Origin: a virus
Reading direction: 5' to 3' (one strand)
Length of the DNA: 64,000 bases
Virus record (IMG/VR): IMGVR_UViG_3300025869_000007
Span: 19,953-83,952 of that record
Within the stretch, counting starts at the first letter, position 1, and each line of letters begins with the position of its first letter. Shown one piece after another: positions 36,030 to 44,449 of the stretch. The notes below the pieces were generated by a model. That model was given only the letters and a program-made list of their open reading frames with translations, had not been told where the DNA came from and did no database searches. Position numbers and translations under genes: made by a program.

Positions 36030-37516
36030 AAACAGAACTAATAAAAAACATTAAGCCAAACCCTGATAATCCTAGAATTATAAAAGATGAAAAATTTAAG
36101 CAGTTGGTGAAAAGCATTAAGGACTTCCCCGAAATGCTGAAACTGAGACCGATTGTAGTGAACAGCGAAAGTATAGTTCTTGGTGGAAATATGAGGCTTA
36201 AAGCTTGCGTGGAGGCAGGACTCAAGGAAGTACCTATAATACGCGCAAGCGAGTTGACTGAGGATCAGCAGAAAGAGTTTATAATTAAGGACAACTCTAG
36301 TTTTGGCGAATGGGATATGGAGCAACTTTTAAACGAATGGAAAGCGGAAGATTTAAATGAATGGGGTCTTGATGTTCCGATTGACTATGCCGTCGACGAA
36401 GTTTTGGAAATCAAAGAGGATAATTTTGATGTAGCTTCTGAAGAAGTAGAAAAAATTGAAACAGACATTAAATTGGGTGATTTAATACAAATAGGAGATC
36501 ATCGAATTTTATGCGGGGACTCCACGAAGCCCGAAGACGTCGAGAGACTTATGGGAGAAGAGAGGGCAGACCTTGCACACAACGACCCACCTTACGGAAT
36601 GAAGAAAGAAAAAGATGGGGTTATGAATGACAATCTAAACTTTGATGCACTACTAGAGTTTAATAAGGCGTGGATTCCTTTGCAGTTTTCGTACATTAAG
36701 GAAAACGGATCGTGGTATTGTTGGGGAATAGACGAGCCACTTATGGATGTGTATCATGTTATTCTAAAGCCATATCAAATTGAAAAAAAATTAAAATTTA
36801 GAAATCTCATAACTTGGGACAAGGGACATGGGCAGGGGCAGAAAAGTGAAAATACTCGTATGTTTGCCACAGCAGACGAGAAGTGCCTACACGCAGAGCA
36901 TTTATTATTTGCCATGATGGGAGAGCAGGAGGCAGGACAAAATAAGGATTTCTTTATGAAGGAGTGGATGCCTTTGTTGACATATCTTGTAGGAGAAAAA
37001 GATAAGATGGAATGGACTACAAACGACTGCATAAAGATAACAGGAAAGTCGTCCGCATCTCACTACTTCACAAAGTCTCAGTTTTTCATTCCGACAAAAG
37101 AACATTATTACAAACTTAGAAATGCCTCAAAGGGTAAGGCATTCTTGAGGTCATACGAAGAGTTGGAGGAAGAATCCAATGAAATACTTCAAGAATTTTA
37201 TAACAAACGGACATATTTTGATAATATGCACGACAACATGAATAATGTGTGGCACATCGACAGGACATCAAACAAAGAGAGGGAGGCTGTAGGTAATCAC
37301 GCAACCCCTAAGCCTTTATCACTTTGTGGTAGGGCTATTAAAAGCAGTTGCCCTGTTGGCGGATTGGTTATTGATATGTTTTTGGGTTCGGGGTCTACTA
37401 TGGCATCAGCACATCAACTAAAGAGAAAATGCTATGGCATGGAGTTAGACCCAAAGTATTGCCAAGTAATTATTAACAGAATGCTAAAACTTGACCCAAC
37501 ACTAAAAGTAGAATGA
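36026..37516 (+). CDS. ParB-domain fused to N4/N6 DNA methyltransferase (496 aa)
   Basis: Residues 1-110 form a ParB-type domain (NPDNPRI, GGNMRLKA, IIKDNSSFGEW). A methylase follows with DPPYG near residue 187 and DMFLGSGST near residue 452, the order of class beta amino-methyltransferases (N6-adenine or N4-cytosine). It would methylate an exocyclic amine in phage DNA; target sequence unknown. The ParB part may guide or regulate it. Confidence 0.85.
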   Translation: MKTELIKNIKPNPDNPRIIKDEKFKQLVKSIKDFPEMLKLRPIVVNSESIVLGGNMRLKACVEAGLKEVPIIRASELTEDQQKEFIIKDNSSFGEWDMEQLLNEWKAEDLNEWGLDVPIDYAVDEVLEIKEDNFDVASEEVEKIETDIKLGDLIQIGDHRILCGDSTKPEDVERLMGEERADLAHNDPPYGMKKEKDGVMNDNLNFDALLEFNKAWIPLQFSYIKENGSWYCWGIDEPLMDVYHVILKPYQIEKKLKFRNLITWDKGHGQGQKSENTRMFATADEKCLHAEHLLFAMMGEQEAGQNKDFFMKEWMPLLTYLVGEKDKMEWTTNDCIKITGKSSASHYFTKSQFFIPTKEHYYKLRNASKGKAFLRSYEELEEESNEILQEFYNKRTYFDNMHDNMNNVWHIDRTSNKEREAVGNHATPKPLSLCGRAIKSSCPVGGLVIDMFLGSGSTMASAHQLKRKCYGMELDPKYCQVIINRMLKLDPTLKVE

Positions 37517-38109
37517 GTCAACCAATGGAGAATCAGGAAGATAAATATCCATGCCTAGCCGTAATGAAGGCAGGAGATATAAGGAGAGCAGAATGGAATC
37601 CAAGAACACTTCCTGAGAGAAATGAAGGAAAGGCAGGAGAGTCATTAGAGCATTTTGGTTGGCTACAGCCTTTGACATGGAATGCGAGAACAAAGACCCT
37701 GCTAGATGGGCATATGAGGCTAGAGGATGTATCGGATGAAGATGAAGTACCTGTATACTGCGTATGGCTAGATAGTGAGAAAGAGCAAGTAGCAAGCGTG
37801 GCGCTAAACAACAGCTATGGGGAATGGATAGAAGAAGGAGTTAGTGAGAGCTTAAAAGATTTAAGTGAGGAGATGGCAGAAGTGGGGTTAGCAGGATTTG
37901 GGAGCGATACAGGCAAATTTTTATTTTTGGAAGAATGGGAAAAAGATGAGCGGGAAGAAAGAGAAGAGTTGGATGAATATGAGAAGAAGCATAAGTTGGT
38001 ATTGGAGTGGGATAGCCTAGATCAGAAGATAGCATGGGAGCAGTTTCAGCAGAGGGCAGGAACAATTGACGCAATATTAGAAGCAATGAGAGGATGGAAT
38101 AATGAGTGA
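37513..38109 (+). CDS. ParB/Srx-domain protein 2 (198 aa)
   Basis: WNPRTL and LLDGHMRLEDV are the NPR and G-H-x-R boxes of a divergent ParB domain, followed by ALNNSYGEWIEEG, the same post-domain element seen in the neighbouring paralogs. The C-terminal half is Glu/Lys-rich and helical. ATGA-coupled to the methylase fusion. Confidence 0.7.
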   Translation: MSQPMENQEDKYPCLAVMKAGDIRRAEWNPRTLPERNEGKAGESLEHFGWLQPLTWNARTKTLLDGHMRLEDVSDEDEVPVYCVWLDSEKEQVASVALNNSYGEWIEEGVSESLKDLSEEMAEVGLAGFGSDTGKFLFLEEWEKDEREEREELDEYEKKHKLVLEWDSLDQKIAWEQFQQRAGTIDAILEAMRGWNNE

Positions 38110-38344
38110 TGACATATTAGAAGGAAAGATTAGGCAAAGTACAGAAAACCCTTTACCTATACTTAGGATATTGGAAACAAGAGATATACCATATGTGGAG
38201 ATGGATATAGAGGGAGAAGTAGATGCTATAAAGGTCATAGTTGATATGGGGAAGGAAGTAGCAACAGATGAAGATTACTTTAACATAGGACTTACGCACG
38301 GATTAAAGGAAGCAATAAAGGAGCATGAGAAGAACAATGACTAA
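38102..38344 (+). CDS. Small acidic protein (80 aa)
   Basis: Overlaps the ParB gene upstream and the next gene downstream. Acidic alpha-beta protein without a recognised motif. Confidence 0.5.
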   Translation: MSDDILEGKIRQSTENPLPILRILETRDIPYVEMDIEGEVDAIKVIVDMGKEVATDEDYFNIGLTHGLKEAIKEHEKNND

Positions 38345-38798
38345 AGAAGAAGCTGTAGAATATTACACCAAAGAAATGGGTAAGGACTTTGCTCCAAAGT
38401 ATGGAGACATACGAACAACTGAATCTATAGAGAAATGCTATGATCAGGTAATGCAGAAGGTAGAAGAAGGATTACAGGATTGGGATGGTTGTGTGGGTAA
38501 GGGATTATGCTGTAAGGCTTTTACTCATAAGATAAATGTAAAGAAAGCCATGAGTGAGGGTGGAGAAGATATGGAAGCATTTGCTAATGCACACTTCGAT
38601 GGCGAGGAAGATAGCGATACAAGTATATCAGTAGTTATCAATCATACCTGTAATTTATTGGGGGAAGATAACAGATGTACGATATATGAAGATAGACCTA
38701 AGATATGCAGGGAGTATTTATGTCAGGCATCTAAGTTAAGAAGAGATATGTTTTGGAGAATCAAACATCCACACATAGTATCAATGGCAGAAGAGTGA
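38325..38798 (+). CDS. YkgJ-like cysteine-cluster protein (157 aa)
   Basis: CVGKGLCCKAF (about residues 55-65) and CNLLGEDNRCTIYEDRPKICREYLC (two stretches, residues about 108-132) give the conserved Cys set of the YkgJ/CxxCxxCC zinc- or iron-chelating family. Role in phages unknown; in cells it is a putative metal-binding domain. ATG 38325 or ATG 38337 could be the start; the second overlaps the previous stop. Confidence 0.65.
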   Translation: MRRTMTKEEAVEYYTKEMGKDFAPKYGDIRTTESIEKCYDQVMQKVEEGLQDWDGCVGKGLCCKAFTHKINVKKAMSEGGEDMEAFANAHFDGEEDSDTSISVVINHTCNLLGEDNRCTIYEDRPKICREYLCQASKLRRDMFWRIKHPHIVSMAEE

Positions 38799-39349
38799 AG
38801 CTAATAAAGAAAAAGGTAAGTGAGCTAAAGGAGCATTCCTTAAACGAGAAGACCCGTAGGATTACCTCTGAGGCATTAGGTAAGCTAGAGGTATCAATAG
38901 ACACCTTAGGGACGATACAGCCCATTGTATGGAATGAGAGATTGGATTGCATATGTTCAGGGCATCAACGTGTGAAGGCATATAAGTCGAAAGGAATAGA
39001 AGAAATCGACGTATGGGTGGTAGACCTAAGTGAACAAGATCATTGCTTGGCTATGTATATGTTGAATAATCATTTTGGTGAGTTTGATGAGGATATGCTA
39101 AGGAATGTTATACAAAGCGTAAATGAGGCAGACGACATGGAAGTTGACCTACTAGGATTTGATGAAAATAAAATTGAAAATTTTTTAAAGGAGTTGGATA
39201 CAGATAGTTTGCAAGAAGAGAAGTACTGCTCTAGTATTATATTTGATAACGCGGAACAAAAGAAAGAATTTATACAGCTAAGAAAGAAGTTCAGAGATAG
39301 TGGACAACTTGCGGAATTAGCTACAAACAAATTACAGCTATGGACATAA
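38795..39349 (+). CDS. ParB/Srx-domain protein 3 (184 aa)
   Basis: The GTG at 38795 overlaps the previous TGA (GTGA), which I prefer to the upstream ATG at 38753 inside the YkgJ gene. CSGHQRVKA is the G-H-x-R box and YMLNNHFGEFDEDM the element after the domain, as in its paralogs. No HTH follows. Fourth ParB-type gene in this operon. Confidence 0.7.
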   Translation: MKLIKKKVSELKEHSLNEKTRRITSEALGKLEVSIDTLGTIQPIVWNERLDCICSGHQRVKAYKSKGIEEIDVWVVDLSEQDHCLAMYMLNNHFGEFDEDMLRNVIQSVNEADDMEVDLLGFDENKIENFLKELDTDSLQEEKYCSSIIFDNAEQKKEFIQLRKKFRDSGQLAELATNKLQLWT

Positions 39350-39816
39350 TAGAGAACACAAACAGAGTGACTAACATAAGAGTAGGTGCAAGGGATAAGA
39401 GAGCAGACCCTGATGTAATATCAGCTATAACAAAAGCATTAAAGGCAGGATGCACCAAAAAGGATGCCTGTTCTCTCGCAAGTATCTCTGAGCAAACATT
39501 TTACAGGTGGTTGAGAGAAGGAGAGAATGCTTCAGAAGGTAGCGAAGCGTGGCAATTTTGTGAGTCCATAAAAAAGGCAATAGCAGAAGCAAGGGCTAGG
39601 AACGTCACCATAATACAAAAGCACGCCGTAAAGAATTGGACTGCGGCTGCTTGGTGGTTGGAAAGATCCGATCCTGATCATTGGGGAAAAAGAGAGAAGG
39701 TTGAGATGACAGGAGCAGATGGTGGTGCTATGGAAATGAAAGTGATTAGTGAGAAGGAAATTACTGACGATGAAATCTCTGACATCATGAGTAAGCTACA
39801 TAAGGCTAGGGATTAG
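39340..39816 (+). CDS. terS: Probable terminase small subunit (158 aa)
   Basis: N-terminal HTH (TKKDACSLASISEQTFYRWLREG, in two halves around residues 38-58) followed by AVKNWTAAAWWLERSDPDHWGKR (two stretches, about residues 97-120), a pattern common in phage small terminase or HTH proteins. It would recognise the packaging site for the large subunit 6 kb upstream. An unusually large set of modification genes separates the two. Confidence 0.65.
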   Translation: MDIIENTNRVTNIRVGARDKRADPDVISAITKALKAGCTKKDACSLASISEQTFYRWLREGENASEGSEAWQFCESIKKAIAEARARNVTIIQKHAVKNWTAAAWWLERSDPDHWGKREKVEMTGADGGAMEMKVISEKEITDDEISDIMSKLHKARD

Positions 39817-39819
39817 CAG

Positions 39820-40041
39820 ATGGAACTACCGCCTCTATATATCTTTTGTGGTATAGGGGTAGCCCTATCCATATTAGGCTTCTTCTTAAAGAAGATAAAG
39901 ACAGAGGTGGATGACTTAAAGGAACAGGTAAGAAGAGATCAGATACTAAATGCTAGACAGCAGGAGCAGATGCGCCACATAGAGAAGGTACTAGAGGATA
40001 GAAGGCGTGACGTGAAGGAATTGCACGCTCGATTTAAGTAA
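39820..40041 (+). CDS. Membrane-anchored coiled-coil protein (73 aa)
   Basis: N-terminal transmembrane helix (about residues 5-23), then a charged coiled coil to the end. Topology resembles inner-membrane spanins or XhlA-like phage proteins, with a periplasmic or cytoplasmic helical arm. No partner lipoprotein adjacent. Last gene of the terminase/ParB operon. Confidence 0.55.
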   Translation: MELPPLYIFCGIGVALSILGFFLKKIKTEVDDLKEQVRRDQILNARQQEQMRHIEKVLEDRRRDVKELHARFK

Positions 40042-40136
40042 AAATTCCCCGACTTGGATTCTTATTTCTTAAATAAACAGCTTCTACCAATTTGGGAAAA
40101 TATAATATATGTCTTGACATTTATATATACTTTCTC

Positions 40137-40526
40137 CTAATCGCTATTTACTAATCTTATGTATTCTAGGATTACAGTTAGATTGAATTGATGGACAGCC
40201 TTAATTCTTAATCCATTATTAAAAAAACCAATCTCAGCCCAAGGCAGAGTGCCGTCTTCTGAAAGCCTAATGGCTTTAAAATTTTCCAACTCCTGCGGAG
40301 TTATTATATCTGATATGTAATCCCTGATTCCATTTTTCTTCATCCACTTCCAATAATATGACCTTGTCCCTTTTTCTGCTGTGAGAAGAATATCCTCATA
40401 CTCGCAAATTTTTGCATAGAGAGAAATATCCCTAAAGGATGACAACTCAGAAGGAGGACAGCATAAAGGAGCATCTAATACTAAGTACACACATACATTT
40501 TGAAATTCAAATCCTGTGTGCGTCAA
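40137..40526 (-). CDS. Lone minus-strand hypothetical protein (129 aa)
   Basis: The frame is open to a TTG at 40568, but the minus-strand promoter (TTGACA at 40581-40576, TAAAAT at 40557-40552) would start transcription near 40545. The TTG at 40526 follows a GGGAGGGG site by eight bases and is the better start. A tyrosine-rich alpha-beta protein without a recognised family. The only convincing gene on this strand in 64 kb. Confidence 0.55.
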   Translation of the reverse strand: MTHTGFEFQNVCVYLVLDAPLCCPPSELSSFRDISLYAKICEYEDILLTAEKGTRSYYWKWMKKNGIRDYISDIITPQELENFKAIRLSEDGTLPWAEIGFFNNGLRIKAVHQFNLTVILEYIRLVNSD

Positions 40527-40551
40527 TAGATCAGCCCCTCCCCACCCTCGG

Positions 40552-40581
40552 ATTTTAGCATGGATCAAATATACTTGTCAA
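40552..40581 (-). promoter_or_regulatory. Minus-strand promoter of the lone reverse gene
   Basis: On the minus strand AAAAGTA precedes TTGACA (40581-40576), then 18 bases and TAAAAT (40557-40552). The same upstream A-rich box as the plus-strand promoters. Confidence 0.55.
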
Positions 40582-40904
40582 TACTTTTATTCAAATATTT
40601 TAAAATAAATTTAAAAGAAAGAAAAGATAGGGAGGGATATTGCATTACCTCCAAGGTTTCAGGGAAACTACAATGAGTTCTAACTGCACCTACCGACTTA
40701 CTTGGCTCATCCATTTGGACATCACTACAAGCAAGCTGTACCTTACGACGTTTCCATTCGTTATTCGAGTCACTATCTTAAACTGTGTTATATGGGACAC
40801 ATATATATAAGAGTAGGGATAGATTATTTTTTTCGGAATTTTTAAAAAAAACTTTTCTAGAGGTTGCGCTTTTACTATTTGCCTGACCTATTATATATGG
40901 GAGA

Positions 40905-41052
40905 CCATTTCTTTCTTATTTATTATTATGGTCGCAAGCGATAAGGCGAGTTGAGGCAGAAAATCTCAATGATGATCCAAAAGCTCCTTTGCATGACAGG
41001 GGGGCAGGGAAGTTTTTATTGGTATTCTTCCTTGCCCCTTCTATCATAACTT
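40905..41052 (+). ncRNA. Candidate small structured RNA in a 750-base non-coding gap
   Basis: After a TATTATATAT-type -10 near 40890 comes a GACCAT...ATGGTC stem (near 40905-40935), a TTGAG...CTCAA hairpin and a 12-bp hairpin GGGGCAGGGAAG / CTTCCTTGCCCC (about 41001-41040) ending near TTCTATC. No ORF of note. The rest of 40590-41240 contains smaller hairpins, such as GGAGG...CCTCC near 40635, and no gene I can support. Confidence 0.4.
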
Positions 41053-41094
41053 ACCTCGAAAATCAGTAATGTAATACTAGATTTACAAGGTGAA

Positions 41095-41130
41095 TTTTGC
41101 TTTAAATCAATTTCAGCAAAACTATTTTAA
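41095..41130 (+). terminator. Rho-independent terminator-like hairpin
   Basis: TTTTGCT (41095-41101) pairs with AGCAAAA (41115-41121), followed by an A/T-rich tract with a run of seven T. Precedes the promoter of the amidoligase operon. Confidence 0.5.
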
Positions 41131-41249
41131 AATTTTTTTACCTTTTTTTTAAAATAAATTAACAGCTCGCAATGTCAGTAAACAAGAGGGTTCTAGCCGT
41201 AATGAAGCATAATGCTACAAGAAATATTTAACTTTTTTTTGAAGATGTC

Positions 41250-41284
41250 TTGACATAAATCATAATCTATGGTTTTATTAAATC
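41250..41284 (+). promoter_or_regulatory. Early-type promoter of the amidoligase operon
   Basis: TTGACA at 41250-41255 and TTTTAT at 41273-41278. Predicted +1 near 41285 (ATAACAACGAGG), but the first ATG that fits the gene is at 41335, so this transcript would have a leader of about 50 bases. Its core is almost identical to the promoter at 48787. Confidence 0.65.
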
Positions 41285-41334
41285 ATAACAACGAGGGAGA
41301 CCTCACAACAACAAACACCAAAATATTACACACC

Positions 41335-41586
41335 ATGAAATCAATCAACATCACAACTCGCAAGTTCAACAAGTCAAACGGACAACTCAACGCTAACCAA
41401 GAGTGGTTAGTAACAATCGTAAAAGCAAACGGAGACGTTCAGTCACGCCACATCGCAAGCCCTGCTTGGAAGGTAGACCAAGAAACCAAGTCAAGCGGAT
41501 ATGCTTCATTCTACGATTGCGAAAAAAAGAGAATGTCACGATTCGACCTTTCAACATCAATTACTGCTCCTGTAGCAGTTAACTAA
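41335..41586 (+). CDS. Small protein preceding the amidoligase (83 aa)
   Basis: The frame extends up to 41269, into the promoter, so ATG 41335 is chosen. Basic, with a WLVTIVKANGDVQSRHIA strand pair and a YASFYDCEKKRM segment. No family recognised. As the first gene of an amidoligase/glutaminase operon, it could be a modification substrate or accessory factor; that is inference from position. Confidence 0.55.
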   Translation: MKSINITTRKFNKSNGQLNANQEWLVTIVKANGDVQSRHIASPAWKVDQETKSSGYASFYDCEKKRMSRFDLSTSITAPVAVN

Positions 41587-41613
41587 TTAACCACAACCAA
41601 GGAGAACAACACA

Positions 41614-42675
41614 ATGAATCCTAAAGTTAACGAAATCACATTTGGCGTAGAAGTCGAATGCATCTTACCATCAAGCCATCCTTTCAGAGTAGGTGGATAC
41701 CATAACGGAATAGAGATGGACGCATCTTACACTATCAATGGAGAGACTGTTCAAGCTCCTTCATTTAATGGCAAGCGTGCCAAGTGTGAAACTGATTCAA
41801 GCCTTCGCACTAGAGGTTACAACAGAGTAGGCGTAGAAATCGTAACTCCAATACTTAAAGGTGAGGAAGGGCGTCAGTTCATGATAGACCTTTTTGACTT
41901 CATCAAGCTTGTAGGTGGCAAAGTAAATCGCTCATGTGGTCAGCATATCCATTTAGGATTAGAGTCAATTACAGGACGCACAGCAACTCCTTCACAGGTA
42001 ACAATGTTTCTTGCAGAGATCATGAAGAAAAGTTCAAACCTTCAGTATAGTGCATATGCACAAACAGGAACTGACAGGAATCGTAATGGCTACTCTAGAG
42101 AGATTGCAGTAAACAGCAATATCATCAATACCATGACTCAAAAGATTGCACGTCGCACTAAGAAGCATGGCGTAGGAAATAGCTTTAATAGAAGTGATGT
42201 TCAAGATTTTGCTAATACTTGTGCAAGAGGTTCATTCTTAAACCTTACTACCATCAACAGAAAAGCTACGATAGAGTTTCGTTGGGGTGCAGGGACTCTT
42301 AACATTCAAAAGTTTCTCAGTCACTTGTTCACTTGCGAATATATCGCACGTCGTGCATGGCGCTCAAAAGGTTATCCAACCAACTGCACTAAGCACAGAC
42401 AAAACCACATCCATCGTGGAGATAATGCTACACGTGGACAGCGTGCATTAAACTACTTGGTAAACGATTTTCGTAAAAACCAAGATGGACGTGCAATGTT
42501 TAATTTCTCAGAAATCTACAAGGCTAACTTCACAAGAATGTGGGCAACATCAATGCGCATGGCACGCAAATGGGATAGGCTTATGAGTGGTGCAGAGACT
42601 CGCTACAATTACACAAAAGACCCTAAGCGTGCAATGCTTGACAAGATTGCCAATTCTACATTCACTTGGTTCTAA
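41614..42675 (+). CDS. Amidoligase-family ligase (353 aa)
   Basis: TFGVEVECIL near the N-terminus, GVEIVTPIL (about residue 72), CGQHIHLGL (about residues 109-117) and IEFRWGAGTLN (about residue 225) are the conserved Glu/His/Arg clusters of the COOH-NH2 ligase (Amidoligase_2) family, a glutamine-synthetase-fold enzyme forming amide bonds from carboxyl groups and amines with ATP. AAGGAG precedes the ATG. Directly followed by a class II glutaminase-like gene. Confidence 0.8.
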   Translation: MNPKVNEITFGVEVECILPSSHPFRVGGYHNGIEMDASYTINGETVQAPSFNGKRAKCETDSSLRTRGYNRVGVEIVTPILKGEEGRQFMIDLFDFIKLVGGKVNRSCGQHIHLGLESITGRTATPSQVTMFLAEIMKKSSNLQYSAYAQTGTDRNRNGYSREIAVNSNIINTMTQKIARRTKKHGVGNSFNRSDVQDFANTCARGSFLNLTTINRKATIEFRWGAGTLNIQKFLSHLFTCEYIARRAWRSKGYPTNCTKHRQNHIHRGDNATRGQRALNYLVNDFRKNQDGRAMFNFSEIYKANFTRMWATSMRMARKWDRLMSGAETRYNYTKDPKRAMLDKIANSTFTWF

Positions 42676-42709
42676 TAACTATAACATAATAAAATAAGGA
42701 GACATCACA

Positions 42710-43528
42710 ATGTGTATCATAATTTATAAACCCAAAGGAAAATCCGTTCCTTTGGAAAGACTATTCAACGCTAAGGATCGCAACCCTCATGGATTCGGAA
42801 TTTCATGGGCATTCAAGAAAAAGTTGCATATCTTCAAAACAATGGACTTTGATTTATTTCTAGAGAAATACAGCAAGGTAAGTAAGTTTGATTGCTTAAT
42901 ACATTTTCGATTTGCCACAAAGGGTAAAAAGGAAAAAATTAATTGTCATCCATTTCGTATAAATAAAAATCTAGTCATGACTCATAATGGGACTATACAG
43001 GATTTAGATGGTACTAGTCATGAGCGTTCAGACTCTAGGACATTTGCTCATTCATACGTTAAGCCAATGGTTAATATTAAAAGCGATTTTGTAAACTCTT
43101 CAAATGGCAAGCGTTGGATGAAGGGAATGATTTCAATGCAGACCAATAAACTAGTTTTCATGAATCATCATGGAACACCTACTTTTATAAATGGAGACTT
43201 GGGGCATTGGTCTATGGGATGTTGGTACTCAAACGAGACCTACAAGGCGAGGCATCTCCCATCCCACTCGTTTACTAGCAGAAAATCTATAAAGGGATAT
43301 AAGCACCTTTCTCGCAAGCCTAAGGCTATACCTAATGAAATTGTACAGGGATTGCCAATAAACTACGGAAAGCTTCGATCAGGTAGAAGTTTAATAGATG
43401 AAGTGGAAGACGAACTGCAAGGGCAAGTTGACTTATGGGGAGATGTGCAAGATCAGATGGAGCAAAATCAATTAGACTGTAACACGTCAGAAGGTTTTGA
43501 TTGTGCAGAAGATGATACTCTAGAATAA
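42710..43528 (+). CDS. Class II glutamine amidotransferase-like protein (272 aa)
   Basis: Starts MCIIIYKP, with Cys2 as the N-terminal nucleophile of Ntn glutaminases after Met removal. RNPHGFGISW (about residue 25), IHFRFATKGK (about residue 65) and THNGTI (about residue 93) are the conserved substrate-binding loops. It could release ammonia from glutamine for the amidoligase reaction or remove a gamma-glutamyl group. Preceded by AAGGAG; the C-terminus is acidic. Confidence 0.75.
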   Translation: MCIIIYKPKGKSVPLERLFNAKDRNPHGFGISWAFKKKLHIFKTMDFDLFLEKYSKVSKFDCLIHFRFATKGKKEKINCHPFRINKNLVMTHNGTIQDLDGTSHERSDSRTFAHSYVKPMVNIKSDFVNSSNGKRWMKGMISMQTNKLVFMNHHGTPTFINGDLGHWSMGCWYSNETYKARHLPSHSFTSRKSIKGYKHLSRKPKAIPNEIVQGLPINYGKLRSGRSLIDEVEDELQGQVDLWGDVQDQMEQNQLDCNTSEGFDCAEDDTLE

Positions 43529-43536
43529 TTTTACAT

Positions 43537-43610
43537 TGTGTTGTTAGTCCCCTTGGGTATCCCAAATTCCGCTCTACAAATGGATGCCCTTGGGGACTAC
43601 TTATTTTATT
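43537..43610 (+). terminator. Terminator of the amidoligase operon with a GUUGUU-bearing 3' UTR
   Basis: AGTCCCC (43546-43552) pairs with GGGGACT (43592-43598) and an inner GGGTATCC with GGATGCCC, then T-rich sequence. The nine bases before the stem (43537-43545) are TGTGTTGTT, complementary to the AACAACACA that follows several leaderless start codons. Confidence 0.75.
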
Positions 43611-43643
43611 TTAAAGTTTTTTTGAAAAAATATTAAAAAGGTA

Positions 43644-43678
43644 TTGACACATTGAAATAAATATAAGAGGTTAAGGAC
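43644..43678 (+). promoter_or_regulatory. Early-type promoter
   Basis: TTGACA at 43644-43649 and GAGGTT at 43667-43672; predicted +1 near 43679 and first ATG at 43708, so a short CA-rich leader without a Shine-Dalgarno site. Confidence 0.65.
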
Positions 43679-43707
43679 AGACAACAAAACCAACAACATA
43701 AAATAAA

Positions 43708-44106
43708 ATGAACTTAATAGAAATTATTCGCCCATTCGCAGAAACCTTAAATGCATCAAATGTAAATGACTCAAGGTTCGATAGATTAGAACTAGATGAC
43801 ATTGAGATAACAGAAGATGGCTTTGATGCATCAGTATCAGACCTTAATGGAGGATGGCTTCAGATTGAAGGTGGAGTAAGGGAAGAAGAAACAGAATCAC
43901 TTTGGGGAGATCAAGTTTCAGAAGTTCATCAAATGGCATACGCACAAGAAAATGAAATTTCAGAAGTTCGTCAGTTTGATCCTAATGGAGTTGAGTTGCC
44001 TTACGTTGAATTAAGATTTTTACATCTTGCTAGACCAATAGTAGACGAAGAAGAAGGAGAGCTAAGTTCAGAAAATTGCTACGTAAATTACAACCATAGT
44101 TATTAA
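43708..44106 (+). CDS. Acidic hypothetical protein (132 aa)
   Basis: Strongly acidic alpha-beta protein (many Asp/Glu), leader of CA repeats and no ribosome site. No family recognised. First of four closely packed genes. Confidence 0.6.
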   Translation: MNLIEIIRPFAETLNASNVNDSRFDRLELDDIEITEDGFDASVSDLNGGWLQIEGGVREEETESLWGDQVSEVHQMAYAQENEISEVRQFDPNGVELPYVELRFLHLARPIVDEEEGELSSENCYVNYNHSY

Positions 44107-44107
44107 G

Positions 44108-44449
44108 ATGGCAGTAATAACCTTAAATAGAAATGGGAAAAAAGTAGAAGTGGAAACCTACTTAACTAGAAACAAAGAATTAGAAGTTCATGTTTTTCTA
44201 TCTGTTACTGATTCTCGAAATAGAACTTACAAGGATGAATGGTTTTTTGATAAAGTTCCATTCAATGTAAAAATCGAAAACGGAGAAATTAATTTTAAAG
44301 AGTCATGGATGGATTTAAGAAATTCAAAAATAGACTCACACATACCAAAAACTGAAATTGATATACTTATGGATTATATGGAAATTACAAACGCAGAAAA
44401 AGGAGCAATAGAAGATTACTCAATGAGATATAAAGGAGTAGAGTTATGA
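44108..44449 (+). CDS. Hypothetical protein (113 aa)
   Basis: N-terminal beta hairpins and a C-terminal helical part; acidic overall. Separated by one base from the upstream stop and overlapping the next gene by four. Function unknown. Confidence 0.55.
   Translation: MAVITLNRNGKKVEVETYLTRNKELEVHVFLSVTDSRNRTYKDEWFFDKVPFNVKIENGEINFKESWMDLRNSKIDSHIPKTEIDILMDYMEITNAEKGAIEDYSMRYKGVEL

Noticed and set aside
37502-38086. Long minus-strand ORFs opposite the ParB and other genes
   Set aside because: They lie fully antisense to well-supported plus-strand genes, lack ribosome sites and have unlikely composition.
40114-40148. TTGACA at 40114 on the plus strand
   Set aside because: Good -35 box but no -10 and no ORF or RNA after it; it would run antisense into the minus-strand gene.
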